Assembly: GCA_003281625.1 (NCBI GenBank) | Contig: QCBL01000004.1 | Location: 25,470-89,469, forward strand | Source of the DNA: Prochlorococcus sp. AG-347-I04 | Lineage (GTDB): Bacteria; Cyanobacteriota; Cyanobacteriia; PCC-6307; Cyanobiaceae | Direction of reading: 5' to 3' | Length of the DNA stretch: 64,000 nucleotides | Part shown: positions 53,687-64,000 of the stretch, one piece after another | Position numbering within the stretch: the first letter of the stretch is position 1 | How the letters are laid out: every line of letters begins with the position of its first letter | The notes under the pieces: generated by a model | What the model saw: the letters and a program-made list of their open reading frames with translations, nothing else | What the model was told of the DNA's origin: nothing | The model's database searches: none | Translations under genes and position numbers: made by a program

Positions 53687-55153
53687 ATGAATTCTTGGTG
53701 TAGAAATTTAGAATTACTCATAAAATCAAGGACCTCATTAATTTGGATTAGGACTAAAGAAGAGGAAAGATTAGAAAAATTAGTTAATTTTTCTTGTGAA
53801 AGGCTAAATATAAAAAGGTTCGTTTCCTGGGATTGTGTTAGCGGTTTAAAAGGATTAATAAATGAAGAAGGTAAATTTTCTAACAATCCGTTAGGTGTAC
53901 TCAATTGGCTTAAAGAACTAAATTCTGAAGTTTCAACAGTTTTATTAGTTAAAGATTTTCATAAATTTTATGATGATCCATCTATCAATAGAACTATTAA
54001 AGAACTATCCTCAACGCTTAAAAAAACTAATCATAATTTAATTATTAGTTCTCATTTATTTCCATCATCAGAAGAACTAGATGAATTAATGGCCATTGTA
54101 AATTTACCTTTACCTGATCAAAGAGAATTAAAAAATCTAATAAAAAAAATTGCTATCAATACTAATTCAAATCTTGAAGAACAAGACTTAAACGAACTTT
54201 CTATAGCTTCAAGTGGACTTACCGAAATAAAAGTAAAGCAGGTCACAGCAAAGGCTCTTGCTCAAAGAGGGAAAATAAGTAAAGAAGATATTAAAGATAT
54301 TCTTGAAGAGAAAAAACAAGTGATCGCAAGAAGTGAAATTTTAGAATTTTTCGAAGCTAAATCAAGTCAAGATGATATTGGTGGTTTAAATGTTTTAAAA
54401 GTTTGGCTTAATCAAAGATATAGGGCTTTTTCTAAAGAAGCTAGAGACTATGGGCTACCTATTCCTAAGGGAGTCTTACTTGTTGGAGCGCAAGGGACAG
54501 GTAAATCGCTTACAGCAAAATCAATTTCTAAGAGTTGGTCAATGCCGCTGCTTAGATTAGATGTTGGAAGACTATTTTCTAGCCTTGTTGGTTCAAGCGA
54601 GGCCAGAACAAGAGAAACAATATTAAGAGCTGAAGCCATGTCTCCTTGTATCCTTTGGATTGATGAAATTGATAAGGGCTTTGGTGGCGATGCCAGAAGT
54701 GATGGAGGGACAAGTCAGAGGGTTTTAGCAAGTTTGCTTACTTGGATGTCTGAAAAAGAATCCGCCGTATTTGTCATTGCTACCGCTAATGCTATAGATA
54801 AGCTTCCCGCTGAATTATTAAGGAAAGGTAGGTTTGATGAGATATTTTTTCTTGATTTACCAAATGCCCAAGAAAGATTAAGTATTCTGGATTTGCACTT
54901 AAAAAAAAGAAGACCAAATTATAGTTTTCCCCTCTCTACTGTCATAGACAGAACTGATGGATTCTCAGGCGCAGAACTTGAACAAGCAGTAATAGAAGGA
55001 ATGCATATTTCATTCTCTGAAAATAGAGAACTTATGGAGAAAGATTTAATAAAGGCAGTTTCTGAATTAGTCCCCTTATCCAGAACAGCTAAAGAGCAAA
55101 TTAATTTATTAAAAGAATGGTCATCTACAGGACGAGCTCGATCTGCATCATAA
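53687..55153 (+). CDS. ycf46: AAA+ ATPase, Ycf46 type
   Basis: A 488-aa protein. The N-terminal half is the Ycf46-specific region (SRTSLIWIRTKEEERLEKLV). The C-terminal AAA+ module has Walker A LLVGAQGTGKSLTAKSI, Walker B CILWIDEIDKGFGGDARSDG, arginine-finger region LRKGRFDEIFFLDLPN and sensor 2 GFSGAELEQAV. There is no zinc protease domain, so it is not FtsH. In cyanobacteria Ycf46 has been linked to photosynthesis regulation and carbon use. It follows yidC by 15 bp. Confidence 0.92.
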   Translation: MNSWCRNLELLIKSRTSLIWIRTKEEERLEKLVNFSCERLNIKRFVSWDCVSGLKGLINEEGKFSNNPLGVLNWLKELNSEVSTVLLVKDFHKFYDDPSINRTIKELSSTLKKTNHNLIISSHLFPSSEELDELMAIVNLPLPDQRELKNLIKKIAINTNSNLEEQDLNELSIASSGLTEIKVKQVTAKALAQRGKISKEDIKDILEEKKQVIARSEILEFFEAKSSQDDIGGLNVLKVWLNQRYRAFSKEARDYGLPIPKGVLLVGAQGTGKSLTAKSISKSWSMPLLRLDVGRLFSSLVGSSEARTRETILRAEAMSPCILWIDEIDKGFGGDARSDGGTSQRVLASLLTWMSEKESAVFVIATANAIDKLPAELLRKGRFDEIFFLDLPNAQERLSILDLHLKKRRPNYSFPLSTVIDRTDGFSGAELEQAVIEGMHISFSENRELMEKDLIKAVSELVPLSRTAKEQINLLKEWSSTGRARSAS

Positions 55154-55273
55154 CTAAGAAATTTTGTTTAAAAATTCCGTAAGTTAGGAATCATTAATTT
55201 AGTTAATTTTTAGTCAAAAATCCCTAATAATGAATTTAAATTAACTATTTTAATTAAGGTATAAAAAAAAATA

Positions 55274-56551
55274 GTGTTAGACCAAAAATTAATAAGAGAA
55301 AATCCAACTTCTATTGAAGAAAGTTTATCCCTTAGAGGTAAAGTTTTTAATATTTCCCATATACAAGAATTAACTCTTCAAAAAAAAGAAATAGATATAG
55401 AAATATCTAGTTTCCAATCTGAGAGCAAAAAGTTAAGCAAATTGATTGGTCAAGAAATAAGCAAATCTAAAAACAATGATTCTCCAGAACTAAATAATTT
55501 AAAGAAAAAAGGAAATGAATACAGAACCAAAATTTCTGAATTTGAAGAAAAAAAAAGAACATTAGATAAAACAATACATAATGAAATTTGTAATTTGCCT
55601 AATTTGCCCAGCAAAGATGCTCCTATTGGTAAAGATGAAAGTCATAATGTCCAAGTAAAAACTTGGGGAGATCCTCTAGTGACAGAGAATCTTAAATCTC
55701 ATTGGGAAATAGGCGAAAGTCTTAATCTTTTTGACTCTATAAAATCAACTAAAATATCAAAAAGTCGTTTTATTACACTTATTGGTAATGGGGCCAGATT
55801 AGAGAGGGCATTAATAAATTTTATGCTCGATATGCATACTCAAAATGGTTATTTAGAATTAATGCCTCCAGCCTTAGTGAATTCAGAAAGTCTTACAGGA
55901 TCTGGCCAATTGCCTAAATTTTCAAATGAAAGTTTTAAGTGTTCCAATGACGACCTTTGGCTTTCTCCTACGGCTGAAGTTCCACTAACTGCTTTTCATA
56001 GAAATGAGATAATTGATCCCAAGCATCTGCCCATTAAATATGTTGCATATAGCCCATGTTTTAGGAGAGAGGCTGGAAGTTATGGAAGGGATACTAAAGG
56101 TTTAATAAGACTTCATCAATTTAATAAAGTTGAGCTGTATTGGTTTTGTGATCCAAGTAAATCTATAGAAGCTCATAAAAAGATCACTTTAGATGCAGAA
56201 AGCATTTTAAAAAAACTCAATCTACCTTATAGATTAGTTGATATTTGTACTGGAGACTTAGGTTTTTCTTCTAGCAGAACTTTTGATCTCGAAGTTTGGC
56301 TACCAAGTAGTAAATGTTATAGGGAAATTTCAAGTTGCAGCAACTGTTCAGACTTCCAAGCCCGCAGATCATCAATTAGAACAAAAATTGATAAAAAAAA
56401 TATATATCTGCATACCTTAAATGGTAGTGGACTTGCGATTGGAAGAACCATGGCTGCTATTCTTGAAAATGGCCAACAAACAGATGGGAGCGTAAAAATT
56501 CCTGATGCTCTAGTTCCATATTTTGGATCAAATTTTTTAAAAACTGCTTAA
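55274..56551 (+). CDS. serS: Seryl-tRNA synthetase
   Basis: Class II synthetase of 425 aa from a GTG start ([10 protein letters not shown]). Residues about 30-100 form the tRNA-binding antiparallel coiled coil. Motif 2 is [21 protein letters not shown] and motif 3 is [17 protein letters not shown] (both shortened here). Charges tRNA-Ser, including the CGA species in this window. It ends 9 bp before rseP. Confidence 0.97.
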   Translation: MLDQKLIRENPTSIEESLSLRGKVFNISHIQELTLQKKEIDIEISSFQSESKKLSKLIGQEISKSKNNDSPELNNLKKKGNEYRTKISEFEEKKRTLDKTIHNEICNLPNLPSKDAPIGKDESHNVQVKTWGDPLVTENLKSHWEIGESLNLFDSIKSTKISKSRFITLIGNGARLERALINFMLDMHTQNGYLELMPPALVNSESLTGSGQLPKFSNESFKCSNDDLWLSPTAEVPLTAFHRNEIIDPKHLPIKYVAYSPCFRREAGSYGRDTKGLIRLHQFNKVELYWFCDPSKSIEAHKKITLDAESILKKLNLPYRLVDICTGDLGFSSSRTFDLEVWLPSSKCYREISSCSNCSDFQARRSSIRTKIDKKNIYLHTLNGSGLAIGRTMAAILENGQQTDGSVKIPDALVPYFGSNFLKTA

Positions 56552-56560
56552 TATAAATAA

Positions 56561-57640
56561 ATGAACGTTTTAACCTCAATAACAGTTCTGGGATTTCTGA
56601 TATTTTTTCATGAGATGGGACATTTTCTTGCAGCAATTTTGCAAGGAATCTATGTTGACGGATTTTCAATTGGTTTTGGACCATCAATAATTCAGAAAAG
56701 ATATAAAGATATAACCTATTCACTTAGAGCCTTTCCCTTAGGAGGGTTTGTTTCCTTCCCTGATGAAGAAATAAATAATATTGACCCTAAAGATCCAAAT
56801 CTTTTAAAAAATAGGCCCGTTATACAAAGAGTAATTGTTATATCTGCTGGGGTATTTGCTAACTTGATTCTTGCCTATACTATCTTAATAGTAAATGTCA
56901 CTACAGTTGGGATTCCATTTGATCCAGAGCCTGGTATTTTAGTTTTGGCAACTCAGCCTGAGAAGGCTGCTTCTCTTGCTGGATTACAAGCAGGGGATAA
57001 AATATTAAAAATTGAAAGCAGTCCTTTGGGAGTTGGTGATCAAGCAGTTTCTTCTTTAGTAAAAGAGATCCAGCATTCATCAGAAAACCCAATATCGATA
57101 ACAATTGAAAGAGATGGAGTTCTTAAAGATTTAACATTGGTACCAGAAAATATAGATGGCAAGGGAACAATAGGAGCTCAATTACAACCTAATATAAGAA
57201 AAGAAACAAAAAAAACAAAAAACATATTTGATCTTTTTAAATACACTAATAATGAGTTTTCATCACTTTTGGTAAAAACAATTCAAGGTTATAAAGGGTT
57301 AATTACAAATTTCTCCTCAACAGCTCAACAATTAAGTGGGCCAGTAAAAATCGTCGAAATCGGGGCACAACTATCTCAACAAGGAGGAACAGGGATATTA
57401 TTATTTGCCGCACTAATTTCTATAAATTTAGCAGTTCTCAATTCTTTACCCTTACCACTACTAGATGGGGGGCAACTTGTTTTTACTTTGATTGAAGGAT
57501 TCAGAGGTAAACCTGTTCCAGTAAAGATACAAATGGCTGTAACGCAATCAAGTTTTTTCCTCTTAGTTGGATTAAGCGTACTTCTTATTATTAGAGATAC
57601 AAGTCAGCTTTTAATCGTACAAAGATTATTAAACCAATAA
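56561..57640 (+). CDS. rseP: Site-2 intramembrane metalloprotease (RseP/RIP)
   Basis: A 359-aa polytopic membrane protease. Zinc ligands are in HEMGH at residues 17-21, and the third ligand in LPLPLLDGGQLVF. A single PDZ domain (about 125-195) contains PEKAASLAGLQAGDKILKIE. It cleaves anti-sigma factors or other membrane substrates. serS is upstream on the same strand. Confidence 0.94.
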   Translation: MNVLTSITVLGFLIFFHEMGHFLAAILQGIYVDGFSIGFGPSIIQKRYKDITYSLRAFPLGGFVSFPDEEINNIDPKDPNLLKNRPVIQRVIVISAGVFANLILAYTILIVNVTTVGIPFDPEPGILVLATQPEKAASLAGLQAGDKILKIESSPLGVGDQAVSSLVKEIQHSSENPISITIERDGVLKDLTLVPENIDGKGTIGAQLQPNIRKETKKTKNIFDLFKYTNNEFSSLLVKTIQGYKGLITNFSSTAQQLSGPVKIVEIGAQLSQQGGTGILLFAALISINLAVLNSLPLPLLDGGQLVFTLIEGFRGKPVPVKIQMAVTQSSFFLLVGLSVLLIIRDTSQLLIVQRLLNQ

Positions 57641-57703
57641 ATATATTCCAAAAATCGATAGGTAAGCTGTTAATATAAAGGATAGTTAAAAAATTATTAT
57701 TAG

Positions 57704-58006
57704 ATGGCTAAAAAGTCCATGATTGCTAGAGAGGTAAAACGCAAAAAGCTTGTGAACAAATATGCTGCAAAAAGGAAATCATTATTAGAGGAATTTAAGG
57801 CTGCTAAAGATCCCATGGAAAGACTAGAAATACATAGAAAGATTCAAGGCCTACCAAGAAACTCAGCTCCTAACCGGGTTAGAAATAGATGTTGGGCAAC
57901 TGGCAAACCAAGAGGAGTTTATAGAGATTTTGGTTTATGCAGAAATCAATTAAGGCAAAGAGCTCATAATGGTGAACTTCCTGGAGTTGTAAAATCTAGT
58001 TGGTAA
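57704..58006 (+). CDS. rpsN: 30S ribosomal protein S14
   Basis: A 100-aa S14 of the zinc-independent long type (no CxxC pairs), with [19 protein letters not shown] and [19 protein letters not shown]. It binds 16S rRNA near the 3' domain. The following 184 bp up to pnp hold its promoter and no gene that I can support. Confidence 0.97.
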   Translation: MAKKSMIAREVKRKKLVNKYAAKRKSLLEEFKAAKDPMERLEIHRKIQGLPRNSAPNRVRNRCWATGKPRGVYRDFGLCRNQLRQRAHNGELPGVVKSSW

Positions 58007-58190
58007 AAAATTAAATTTATTGATATTAATCATTAGGTTTTACAAAATGCAGATAAAATAAATGACATTTCAAGAATAAAACTTATTTTCCTTCTCTATT
58101 TTTATAAAATTTACAGCTTATTTAAATAATTTACTCAATATGTCCCTATAAAATGTAAGAATGAATTATGTATAGATTATAATTTAAAAA

Positions 58191-60356
58191 GTGGAAGGAC
58201 AAAATAAGTCGATCACGTTTGACGGACGAGAGATACGACTAACTACAGGACTATATGCTCCTCAAGCAAATGGATCAGTATTGATTGAGTGTGGTGACAC
58301 CTCTTTACTAGTTACGGCTACAAAAACAATAAAGAAAGAAGTTGCTGACTTTTTACCTCTAATATGCGATTACGAGGAAAAATTATATGCTGCAGGAAGA
58401 ATCCCAGGTGGCTTCATGAGAAGAGAGGGCCGTCCCCCAGAAAGAGCGACTTTAATCTCAAGATTGATTGACAGACCAATGAGGCCTCTTTTCCCTTCAT
58501 GGATGAGAGACGAAATTCAAATAGTTGCTTCATGCCTCTCTCTCGATGAGAGGGTGCCCGCTGATGTACTCGCAGTCACAGGATCTTCAATAGCTACTCT
58601 GCTAGGTGAAATACCCTTTTATGGGCCAATGGCCGCTGTCAGAGTTGGGCTAATAGGAGATGATTTCATTCTAAATCCAAGCTACAGAGAAATAGAAAAA
58701 GGTGATCTAGACATTGTCGTGGCAGGAACTCCTGATGGAATTGTAATGATCGAGGCAGGGGCTAATCAATTATCTGAGCAAGACACTATTGAAGCAATTG
58801 ATTTTGGATACGAAGCTGTTACTGAACTTATTAAATCACAAGAGGATTTACTAAAAGATTTAGGAATAAAACAGGTTAAGCCATCGGACCCTGATGAAGA
58901 TAAAACATTACCCTCTTATTTAGAAAAAAATTGTACAAAAGGGATTGAGTTGGTTTTAAAGAAATATGACCAGTCAAAAGAGGAGAGAGATCTTGAACTC
59001 GAAAAAATAAAGGTTGAGACTCAGGTCAAAATTGAATCTTTGAAAGATGATAACGAGTTGAAAGTTCTTCTTTCAGAGAATGACAAGTTATTAAGTTCAG
59101 ACTTTAAAAAGCTTACAAAGAAATTAATGAGGTCTCAAATTATTAATGATGGCAAAAGAGTTGATGGTAGAGATCTAGACGAAGTTAGAAAAATAACAGC
59201 TTCCGCAGGAATTCTTCCTAAAAGAGTTCATGGTTCTGCATTATTTCAAAGAGGTTTAACTCAGGTTTTATCTACAACTACTTTGGGTACGCCGAGTGAT
59301 GCTCAGGAAATGGATGATCTTAATCCAAGTACTGAGAAAACTTATTTACATCACTATAACTTTCCTCCTTATTCAGTAGGAGAAACAAGACCAATGCGAA
59401 CTCCTGGGAGAAGAGAAATCGGCCATGGAGCATTAGCTGAAAGGGCACTAATTCCTGTACTTCCTGGCAAAGAGACATTCCCATACGTTTTAAGAGTTGT
59501 TAGCGAAGTTTTAAGTTCTAATGGGTCCACTTCGATGGCGTCTGTTTGTGGAAGCACTCTCTCATTATTAGATGCAGGAGTTCCCTTAAAAACTCCTGTT
59601 GGTGGTACCGCAATGGGTTTAATAAAAGAAGGCGATGAAGTTCGAATACTTACAGATATTCAGGGTATTGAGGATTTTCTTGGAGATATGGATTTTAAAG
59701 TTGCTGGTACTGATAAGGGTATAACTGCTTTACAAATGGATATGAAAATTACAGGTTTGCCTATCGCTATTATCTCTGATGCAATTAAAAAAGCTCGTCC
59801 TGCAAGATTACATATTTTAGAAAAGATGCAAGAAGCTATAGATAAGCCTCAAGAAAGTCTTTCCCCTCACGCTCCTCGACTTTTAAGCTTTAGGATTGAT
59901 CCTGAGCTTATAGGAACAGTTATTGGTCCTGGAGGTAGAACTATCAAAGGAATTACTGAAAGAACTAATACAAAAATAGATATAGAAGATGGGGGAATTG
60001 TTACAATAGCTTCTCACGATGGAGCTGCTGCTGAAGAAGCTCAGAAAATCATAGAGGGATTAACTCGAAAAGTTCATGAAGGTGAAATTTTCTCAGGAAT
60101 TGTCACCAGAATCATCCCTATAGGTGCTTTTGTCGAAATCCTCCCAGGGAAAGAAGGCATGGTCCACATATCTCAATTGTCAGAGGCTAGAGTTGAGAGA
60201 GTTGAAGATGTTGTAAGGCAAGGTGATGAAGTAACAGTAAGAGTTCGTGAAATCGATAGCAGAGGAAGGATTAATCTTACTTTGAGAGGAGTTTCACAAA
60301 ATGGTGGAATGTCTTACCCAGAACCCACTCCAACTCCAGTAGCACCTCTTAATTAA
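58191..60356 (+). CDS. pnp: Polynucleotide phosphorylase
   Basis: A 721-aa phosphorolytic 3'-5' exoribonuclease. It starts at GTG 58191. It contains two RNase PH domains (the second with [20 protein letters not shown] and catalytic [19 protein letters not shown]), a KH domain ([14 protein letters not shown]) near residue 585, and an S1 domain ([21 protein letters not shown]). The C terminus ends in a short Pro-Thr rich tail. It is a major part of mRNA decay and, in cyanobacteria, of tailing. Confidence 0.97.
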   Translation: MEGQNKSITFDGREIRLTTGLYAPQANGSVLIECGDTSLLVTATKTIKKEVADFLPLICDYEEKLYAAGRIPGGFMRREGRPPERATLISRLIDRPMRPLFPSWMRDEIQIVASCLSLDERVPADVLAVTGSSIATLLGEIPFYGPMAAVRVGLIGDDFILNPSYREIEKGDLDIVVAGTPDGIVMIEAGANQLSEQDTIEAIDFGYEAVTELIKSQEDLLKDLGIKQVKPSDPDEDKTLPSYLEKNCTKGIELVLKKYDQSKEERDLELEKIKVETQVKIESLKDDNELKVLLSENDKLLSSDFKKLTKKLMRSQIINDGKRVDGRDLDEVRKITASAGILPKRVHGSALFQRGLTQVLSTTTLGTPSDAQEMDDLNPSTEKTYLHHYNFPPYSVGETRPMRTPGRREIGHGALAERALIPVLPGKETFPYVLRVVSEVLSSNGSTSMASVCGSTLSLLDAGVPLKTPVGGTAMGLIKEGDEVRILTDIQGIEDFLGDMDFKVAGTDKGITALQMDMKITGLPIAIISDAIKKARPARLHILEKMQEAIDKPQESLSPHAPRLLSFRIDPELIGTVIGPGGRTIKGITERTNTKIDIEDGGIVTIASHDGAAAEEAQKIIEGLTRKVHEGEIFSGIVTRIIPIGAFVEILPGKEGMVHISQLSEARVERVEDVVRQGDEVTVRVREIDSRGRINLTLRGVSQNGGMSYPEPTPTPVAPLN

Positions 60357-60358
60357 AA

Positions 60359-61261
60359 CTAAATAGGATATAAATCGTATTTCTTAATTATATCTTTTAT
60401 CTCTAGACAGATGTTTTTATGAGTGAGGCTATTATTTGATGCGACTATAATCCCTCCTTGTTCAAAATTGGATTTACCATACGAAAGTTCTTCATTATCT
60501 AAATTAGTTATTGCTCCACCAGCAGCTTTTAAAATAGCCTCAGGTGCAGCAAAATCCCAATCTTTTGGTGTAGTTTTTTTTGGAAGGCTTAAAGATATAT
60601 ATAAATCACTATCTCCTCTTACAATAGATGCGATCTTACATCCAATGCTGCCCATTATTAATACATCTTTAACATGAATTTGTTGGATCAGATTTTCTAA
60701 AATTTCATTTCTATGATTTTTACTAGTTACCAAAACCATCTCATGTAGACACTTATTTGTAGATAGATCAAATTTATTAAATGAACCATCTCTTTTCTCA
60801 CACCAAGAATTTTTCCCATCTGTAATGTAGAGTTCTTCTTTTTCAGGGATTAATACAACTCCAAGATAAGTTTTTTGCTTATAATTTAGTGCTAAGTGCA
60901 TAGCATAATTACCTGTACCTTGTATAAAATCCTTAGTTCCATCAAGAGGGTCAATCACCCAAATCCATTCGGCGTTAGTATTACAATCATTAGAATTTAA
61001 TTTAACATTTTCTTCACTCAATATTTCCCAATCAATGTTCTTATAATTTTCATTTATTCTTTTGATTATTACCTCATTTACTTTTAAATCAGCTTTAGTT
61101 ACAGGATCATCATTATTATCATTTTTTAAAATATTGCTTTTACCATTTGAATCTTTTATTATTTTGGAATAATAAATAAGGATATCAGCAACTTCCCAAC
61201 TTAAAATTCTCAAATCCTCAAGAAGATTATTAATTTCTACACCATCTGGTAACATAATCAT
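60359..61261 (-). CDS. cysQ: 3'(2'),5'-bisphosphate nucleotidase (CysQ)
   Basis: Inositol-monophosphatase-fold phosphatase (300 aa). Metal ligands are in DPVTKADLKVNE, EILSEENV and WVIDPLDGTKDFI; KDWDFAAPEAILKAAGGAITN is the C-terminal signature. Hydrolyses PAP from sulfate assimilation. I prefer the ATG at 61261 (MIMLPDGV): the longer frame would run back over the rsmI start. It is convergent with pnp with a 2-bp gap. Confidence 0.92.
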   Translation of the reverse strand: MIMLPDGVEINNLLEDLRILSWEVADILIYYSKIIKDSNGKSNILKNDNNDDPVTKADLKVNEVIIKRINENYKNIDWEILSEENVKLNSNDCNTNAEWIWVIDPLDGTKDFIQGTGNYAMHLALNYKQKTYLGVVLIPEKEELYITDGKNSWCEKRDGSFNKFDLSTNKCLHEMVLVTSKNHRNEILENLIQQIHVKDVLIMGSIGCKIASIVRGDSDLYISLSLPKKTTPKDWDFAAPEAILKAAGGAITNLDNEELSYGKSNFEQGGIIVASNNSLTHKNICLEIKDIIKKYDLYPI

Positions 61262-61264
61262 TAA

Positions 61265-62131
61265 ATGAATATAAAATCTATATCCTCTCATAGAAATCAA
61301 GAACCTGAGAGTAGTGTTTTATATATTGTAGGAACGCCTATCGGTAATTTATATGATATTTCAATAAGAGCTTTAAATATTCTTCAGAATGTTTCCCTAA
61401 TTGCATGCGAAGATACTAGGCAAACAAAAAAAATCTTGAGCAAATTTAAATTTACAAATAATCTAATAAGCTTTAATAAACATAACTCTTTTAAAAAAAT
61501 TCCAAGCATAATAAAGGATCTTTCATCAGGAAAATCTATAGCGTTAGTAAGTGATGCAGGGATGCCAAGTATTTGTGACCCTGGAGAAGATCTAATAAAA
61601 GATGCCAGGTCTAAAGGAATAACTATTATTTGTATCCCAGGACCATGTGCTGCCTTAACTGCGCTTGTATCTAGTGGTCTCCCATCATCTAGGTTTTTGT
61701 TTGAAGGATTTCTTCCTAAAAAAAAATCCGAGAGAGAAAAAATTCTTTTAGAAATTAGTAAAAATGATAAGACAACAGTTATTTTTGAATCTCCGCATCG
61801 TCTTATAAATTCATTAAAAGAGTTAAAAGAATTTTGTGGAGGAGAGAGAGAGATTGAAGTATCTCGCGAATTAACAAAAATTCATGAAGAGCATATTGGC
61901 AATAATATTAATGAGGTTTTGTCTTTTTTTGAGGGGAAGGAAATAATGGGAGAAATTACAATTGTTATTAAAGGTGAAAATAATACTAATAAAATTTCTG
62001 AATGTGACAATTTAGAAATAAGTAGGGAACTTAATGAATTGATTAATGCAGGATTAAGCTTATCAGCAGCTTCTAAATACTTAGCGAAAAAGAAAAATCT
62101 AACAAAGAGATTTATTTATAATTTGTATTAA
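61265..62131 (+). CDS. rsmI: 16S rRNA (cytidine1402-2'-O)-methyltransferase
   Basis: A 288-aa SAM-dependent tetrapyrrole-methylase-fold enzyme. The N-terminal LYIVGTPIGNLYDISIRAL, CEDTRQTKKIL and VSDAGMPSICDPGEDLI are RsmI hallmarks. It methylates the ribose of C1402 in the ribosomal P site. It is divergent from cysQ; only 3 bp separate the two starts that I chose, so their promoters lie inside each other's genes or upstream. Confidence 0.95.
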   Translation: MNIKSISSHRNQEPESSVLYIVGTPIGNLYDISIRALNILQNVSLIACEDTRQTKKILSKFKFTNNLISFNKHNSFKKIPSIIKDLSSGKSIALVSDAGMPSICDPGEDLIKDARSKGITIICIPGPCAALTALVSSGLPSSRFLFEGFLPKKKSEREKILLEISKNDKTTVIFESPHRLINSLKELKEFCGGEREIEVSRELTKIHEEHIGNNINEVLSFFEGKEIMGEITIVIKGENNTNKISECDNLEISRELNELINAGLSLSAASKYLAKKKNLTKRFIYNLY

Positions 62132-62155
62132 AGTTAAAGTAATTAAATTCAAATA

Positions 62156-62377
62156 ATGTTATTACTATTTAGAAAAATATTGTTTTCGATCGCATTTAAT
62201 TTTTCTTTATTTTTAATCTTAATGATTGCGATACAAAATAGTTCTCAAAAAAATAAAGTTAATTTATTAATAGCTGAAACAGTTAGTTTGCCAACAAGTT
62301 TTATAATTGGAGTTAGCTTTATATGTGGATCTGTTACTTCGAGTCTTTTATCATTTGATTATAAAGAAAGAAATTGA
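62156..62377 (+). CDS. Small membrane protein, LapA/DUF1049-like
   Basis: A 73-aa protein with two hydrophobic segments (residues about 8-28 and 44-66) around NSSQKNKVNLLIAETVSLPT, then SFIIGVSFICGSVTSSL. The two-helix layout with a VxLLxA..LP step and a Gly-rich second helix fits LapA/DUF1049. In E. coli LapA acts in lipopolysaccharide assembly. It follows rsmI by 24 bp. Confidence 0.75.
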   Translation: MLLLFRKILFSIAFNFSLFLILMIAIQNSSQKNKVNLLIAETVSLPTSFIIGVSFICGSVTSSLLSFDYKERN

Positions 62378-62382
62378 AACAT

Positions 62383-63063
62383 TTATAAAGCTATTAATTT
62401 TCCAGAATTAACTATCCTTGAAATTCCTCTTATAAGTAAAATAGGTGCGACAATTTTGAATACTTCAGTGTTTGGGACTTTAATTACTTTTTGTTCTTTA
62501 CTACAGAAGCTTTTTGCAATCTTTAAATCATCGTAAATTTCAATTGTTTTTCTATTTAATTCCTCCTCAGAAAGGAAATGCCAATTAGGATAATTTTTTA
62601 AAAATTTAGTTTCTAATTCAAGTTTTATATCCACTATCATGTAAACAATCTTGGGGAATTTAATCTCAGATATTGGTATTGATGAGAAATCCTTCTGAGG
62701 AACATTTTCTATATCAGTATTTAAAGGAGTTATTTCAACGAAAGGAGTTGCAGATGAAAAATCTTCTTCCCTATTTGCAATAAAATTTTCCTCGTTATCA
62801 AATTTTTCATTACTGGAATTTTTATTTAGGTTATCATCGCTCTCTAATGATCTAATTGTAGTCTGATTTCCAAAATATTTATTCTTTGACTTGGCTCTAT
62901 TAATTAATTCTTGAAATTTTATTTCACCAAGATTTTTTTTTAAATTTCTACAAATTGTCAAATTAGTACATTTAAATTTAGAAGACAACTCTTCTGTAGT
63001 TTTTCCAGAAGTAAAAAGTTTTATAATTTCTTCTTTTTGTTTTTCTGAAAGCCTTTTTGCCAA
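62383..63063 (-). CDS. Putative HTH DNA-binding protein
   Basis: A 226-aa protein with an N-terminal HTH resembling transposase or resolvase-type domains (LSEKQKEEIIKLFTSGKTTE then ELSSKFKCTNLTICRNLKKN). A low-complexity Asn/Ser/Glu linker (about residues 70-130) leads to a C-terminal domain with ISEIKFPKIVYMIVDIKLEL and IVAPILLIRGISRIVNSGKL. No catalytic motif is present, so a regulator is more likely than a mobile element. It is a cyanobacterial-looking single gene, divergent from tRNA-Arg. Confidence 0.75.
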   Translation of the reverse strand: MAKRLSEKQKEEIIKLFTSGKTTEELSSKFKCTNLTICRNLKKNLGEIKFQELINRAKSKNKYFGNQTTIRSLESDDNLNKNSSNEKFDNEENFIANREEDFSSATPFVEITPLNTDIENVPQKDFSSIPISEIKFPKIVYMIVDIKLELETKFLKNYPNWHFLSEEELNRKTIEIYDDLKIAKSFCSKEQKVIKVPNTEVFKIVAPILLIRGISRIVNSGKLIAL

Positions 63064-63200
63064 AATAAACCTTTTTTTGTTCCCCTTATTAAATATATTA
63101 GAAAATCTTAAATTTATCTAACTTTCTTTAGGATCATAAATATCTTGAAAATATTTATTATTTATTGTTTGCGCTGTATTCTCAGATATAATGACTAGGT

Positions 63201-63274
<74 letters not shown>

Positions 63275-63321
63275 TAGGGCTCTACCACTTCGATTATTTA
63301 CTAAAATTTTATATCATCTTT

Positions 63322-64000
63322 TTGGACTACGTATTCTTCCATTTTTTAAAATTTAAAGAAAAATCAAAAGTATCTATTGGTCAATTACTTTTTTATGTCG
63401 GACTATTCTTACTACCTTCTGCATTTTCGATCTCAGCAATACTCTTAATAATTTCCTCTATCCTTGGTTTTTTTATCCAACGCGAAAATTATTTTAATGA
63501 TAAATGGAACATACCTTTTTTTCTAGCGACTTTACTTCTAATTTTAAGCAGCATTTATAACTCTCTTAATAGTAATGATTTTTTTAATTATGAAGGATTA
63601 ATAAATATCAATTCTCATATAGGCTTGTTTAATTGGATTCCTTTTACATTATCTTTCTATGGATTTCAGGCTTACCTTAAATCCAAAAAAGCCAGAAAGA
63701 ATAGTTCTCTTTTACTTTTAGCTGGAACAGTACCAGTTTTTATTTCTATTATTGGTCAAACATTTTTAGATTGGCACGGGCCCATACAAGCATTAAATGG
63801 ACTTATAGTTTGGTATCAAAGACCTTTAAATGGGATTACTGAAGTCACTGGATTATTTAATAATCCTAATTATCTTGGATCTTGGCTTATTATTATTTGG
63901 CCATACTCATTAGCTGCTTTTATACATAAAGATAAGGATTTATTAAATATATTAGTTACGACCTCTTTTATTATTCTTATTGCTGCATCAATTATCTTAT
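63322..64000 (+). CDS. O-antigen ligase/polymerase-like membrane protein, 5' part
   Basis: The frame is open from a TTG at 63322 (MDYVFFHFLKFKEKSK) to the window end; no ATG in frame gives a longer product. It encodes several hydrophobic helices and the Wzy/WaaL-type segment ITEVTGLFNNPNYLGSWLI, where FNNPN is typical of the O-antigen ligase family. It probably joins or polymerises surface polysaccharide. The C-terminal part lies beyond base 64000. It starts only 48 bp after tRNA-Arg. Confidence 0.8.
   Translation, partial: MDYVFFHFLKFKEKSKVSIGQLLFYVGLFLLPSAFSISAILLIISSILGFFIQRENYFNDKWNIPFFLATLLLILSSIYNSLNSNDFFNYEGLININSHIGLFNWIPFTLSFYGFQAYLKSKKARKNSSLLLLAGTVPVFISIIGQTFLDWHGPIQALNGLIVWYQRPLNGITEVTGLFNNPNYLGSWLIIIWPYSLAAFIHKDKDLLNILVTTSFIILIAASIIL

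Noticed and set aside
62383..63063. Transposase
   Set aside because: Although the N-terminal HTH resembles transposase domains, no catalytic DDE or recombinase motif, inverted repeats or target duplication are visible.

Overview
The window reads as part of a high-light-type Prochlorococcus chromosome. The evidence is an extremely AT-rich sequence, very short intergenic gaps, a Pcb chlorophyll-binding antenna gene, the psbD/psbC pair, ycf4, ycf39, ycf46, petM, an NTRC-type fused thioredoxin reductase, PntA split into two genes, and frequent GTG/TTG starts. I do not assign a strain.

Layout. (1) 1-21.4 kb is conserved core: the 3' end of polA, cysS, dxr with an overlapping thioredoxin-like ferredoxin gene, the pntA1-pntA2-pntB operon, NTRC, infA, ycf39, petM, ilvH, a cyclophilin, ycf4, psbD-psbC with a clear terminator, maf, cobQ and a plant-type ferredoxin. 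(2) 21.6-31.6 kb is a surface-sugar island on both strands: two sets of GtrB-like GT2 plus multi-membrane GtrC-like proteins, a GtrA-like flippase, an LhgO-like oxidase and three genes (CDP-abequose/paratose-synthase-like, CDP-paratose 2-epimerase-like, RfbH) that form most of a CDP-3,6-dideoxyhexose pathway. (3) 31.6-33.7 kb is a gene-poor stretch with a probable Yfr2-family small RNA, a frameshifted DUF4177-like remnant, a rhomboid protease, a 54-aa protein with a CP12-like C-terminal cysteine motif, and tRNA-Ser(CGA). (4) 33.7-37.3 kb holds a ferric-iron binding protein, a PiuC-like dioxygenase, a small exported protein and a porin; with the pcb-flavodoxin pair at 41.2-42.9 kb this suggests iron-stress physiology. 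(5) 37.4-50 kb is mixed core and accessory: glyQ, a MIF homologue, DUF1824, DUF3386, SemiSWEET, an AEC transporter, ArnT-like and GT4 glycosyltransferases and an EamA transporter. (6) 49.6-63.3 kb is core again: sppA, aroH, rpmH-rnpA-PH protein-yidC-ycf46-serS-rseP-rpsN, pnp, cysQ, rsmI, tRNA-Arg, ending in a truncated O-antigen-ligase-like membrane protein.

How the genes fit together. The core blocks supply photosystem II reaction-centre and antenna proteins, NADPH/NADH redox balance (Pnt, NTRC), isoprenoid and branched-chain amino-acid synthesis, and translation and membrane-insertion machinery. The accessory blocks mainly decorate the cell surface (dideoxyhexose synthesis, Gtr-like lipid-linked sugar transfer, ArnT-like transfer, O-antigen ligation), which in this genus is commonly linked to phage and grazer pressure.

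The observations most worth checking are the incomplete dideoxyhexose plus Gtr island, the Yfr2-like sRNA, the stand-alone CP12-like motif protein, a signal-peptide gene split at a nine-T run (possible transcriptional slippage), and a terminator-like hairpin in the porin leader.
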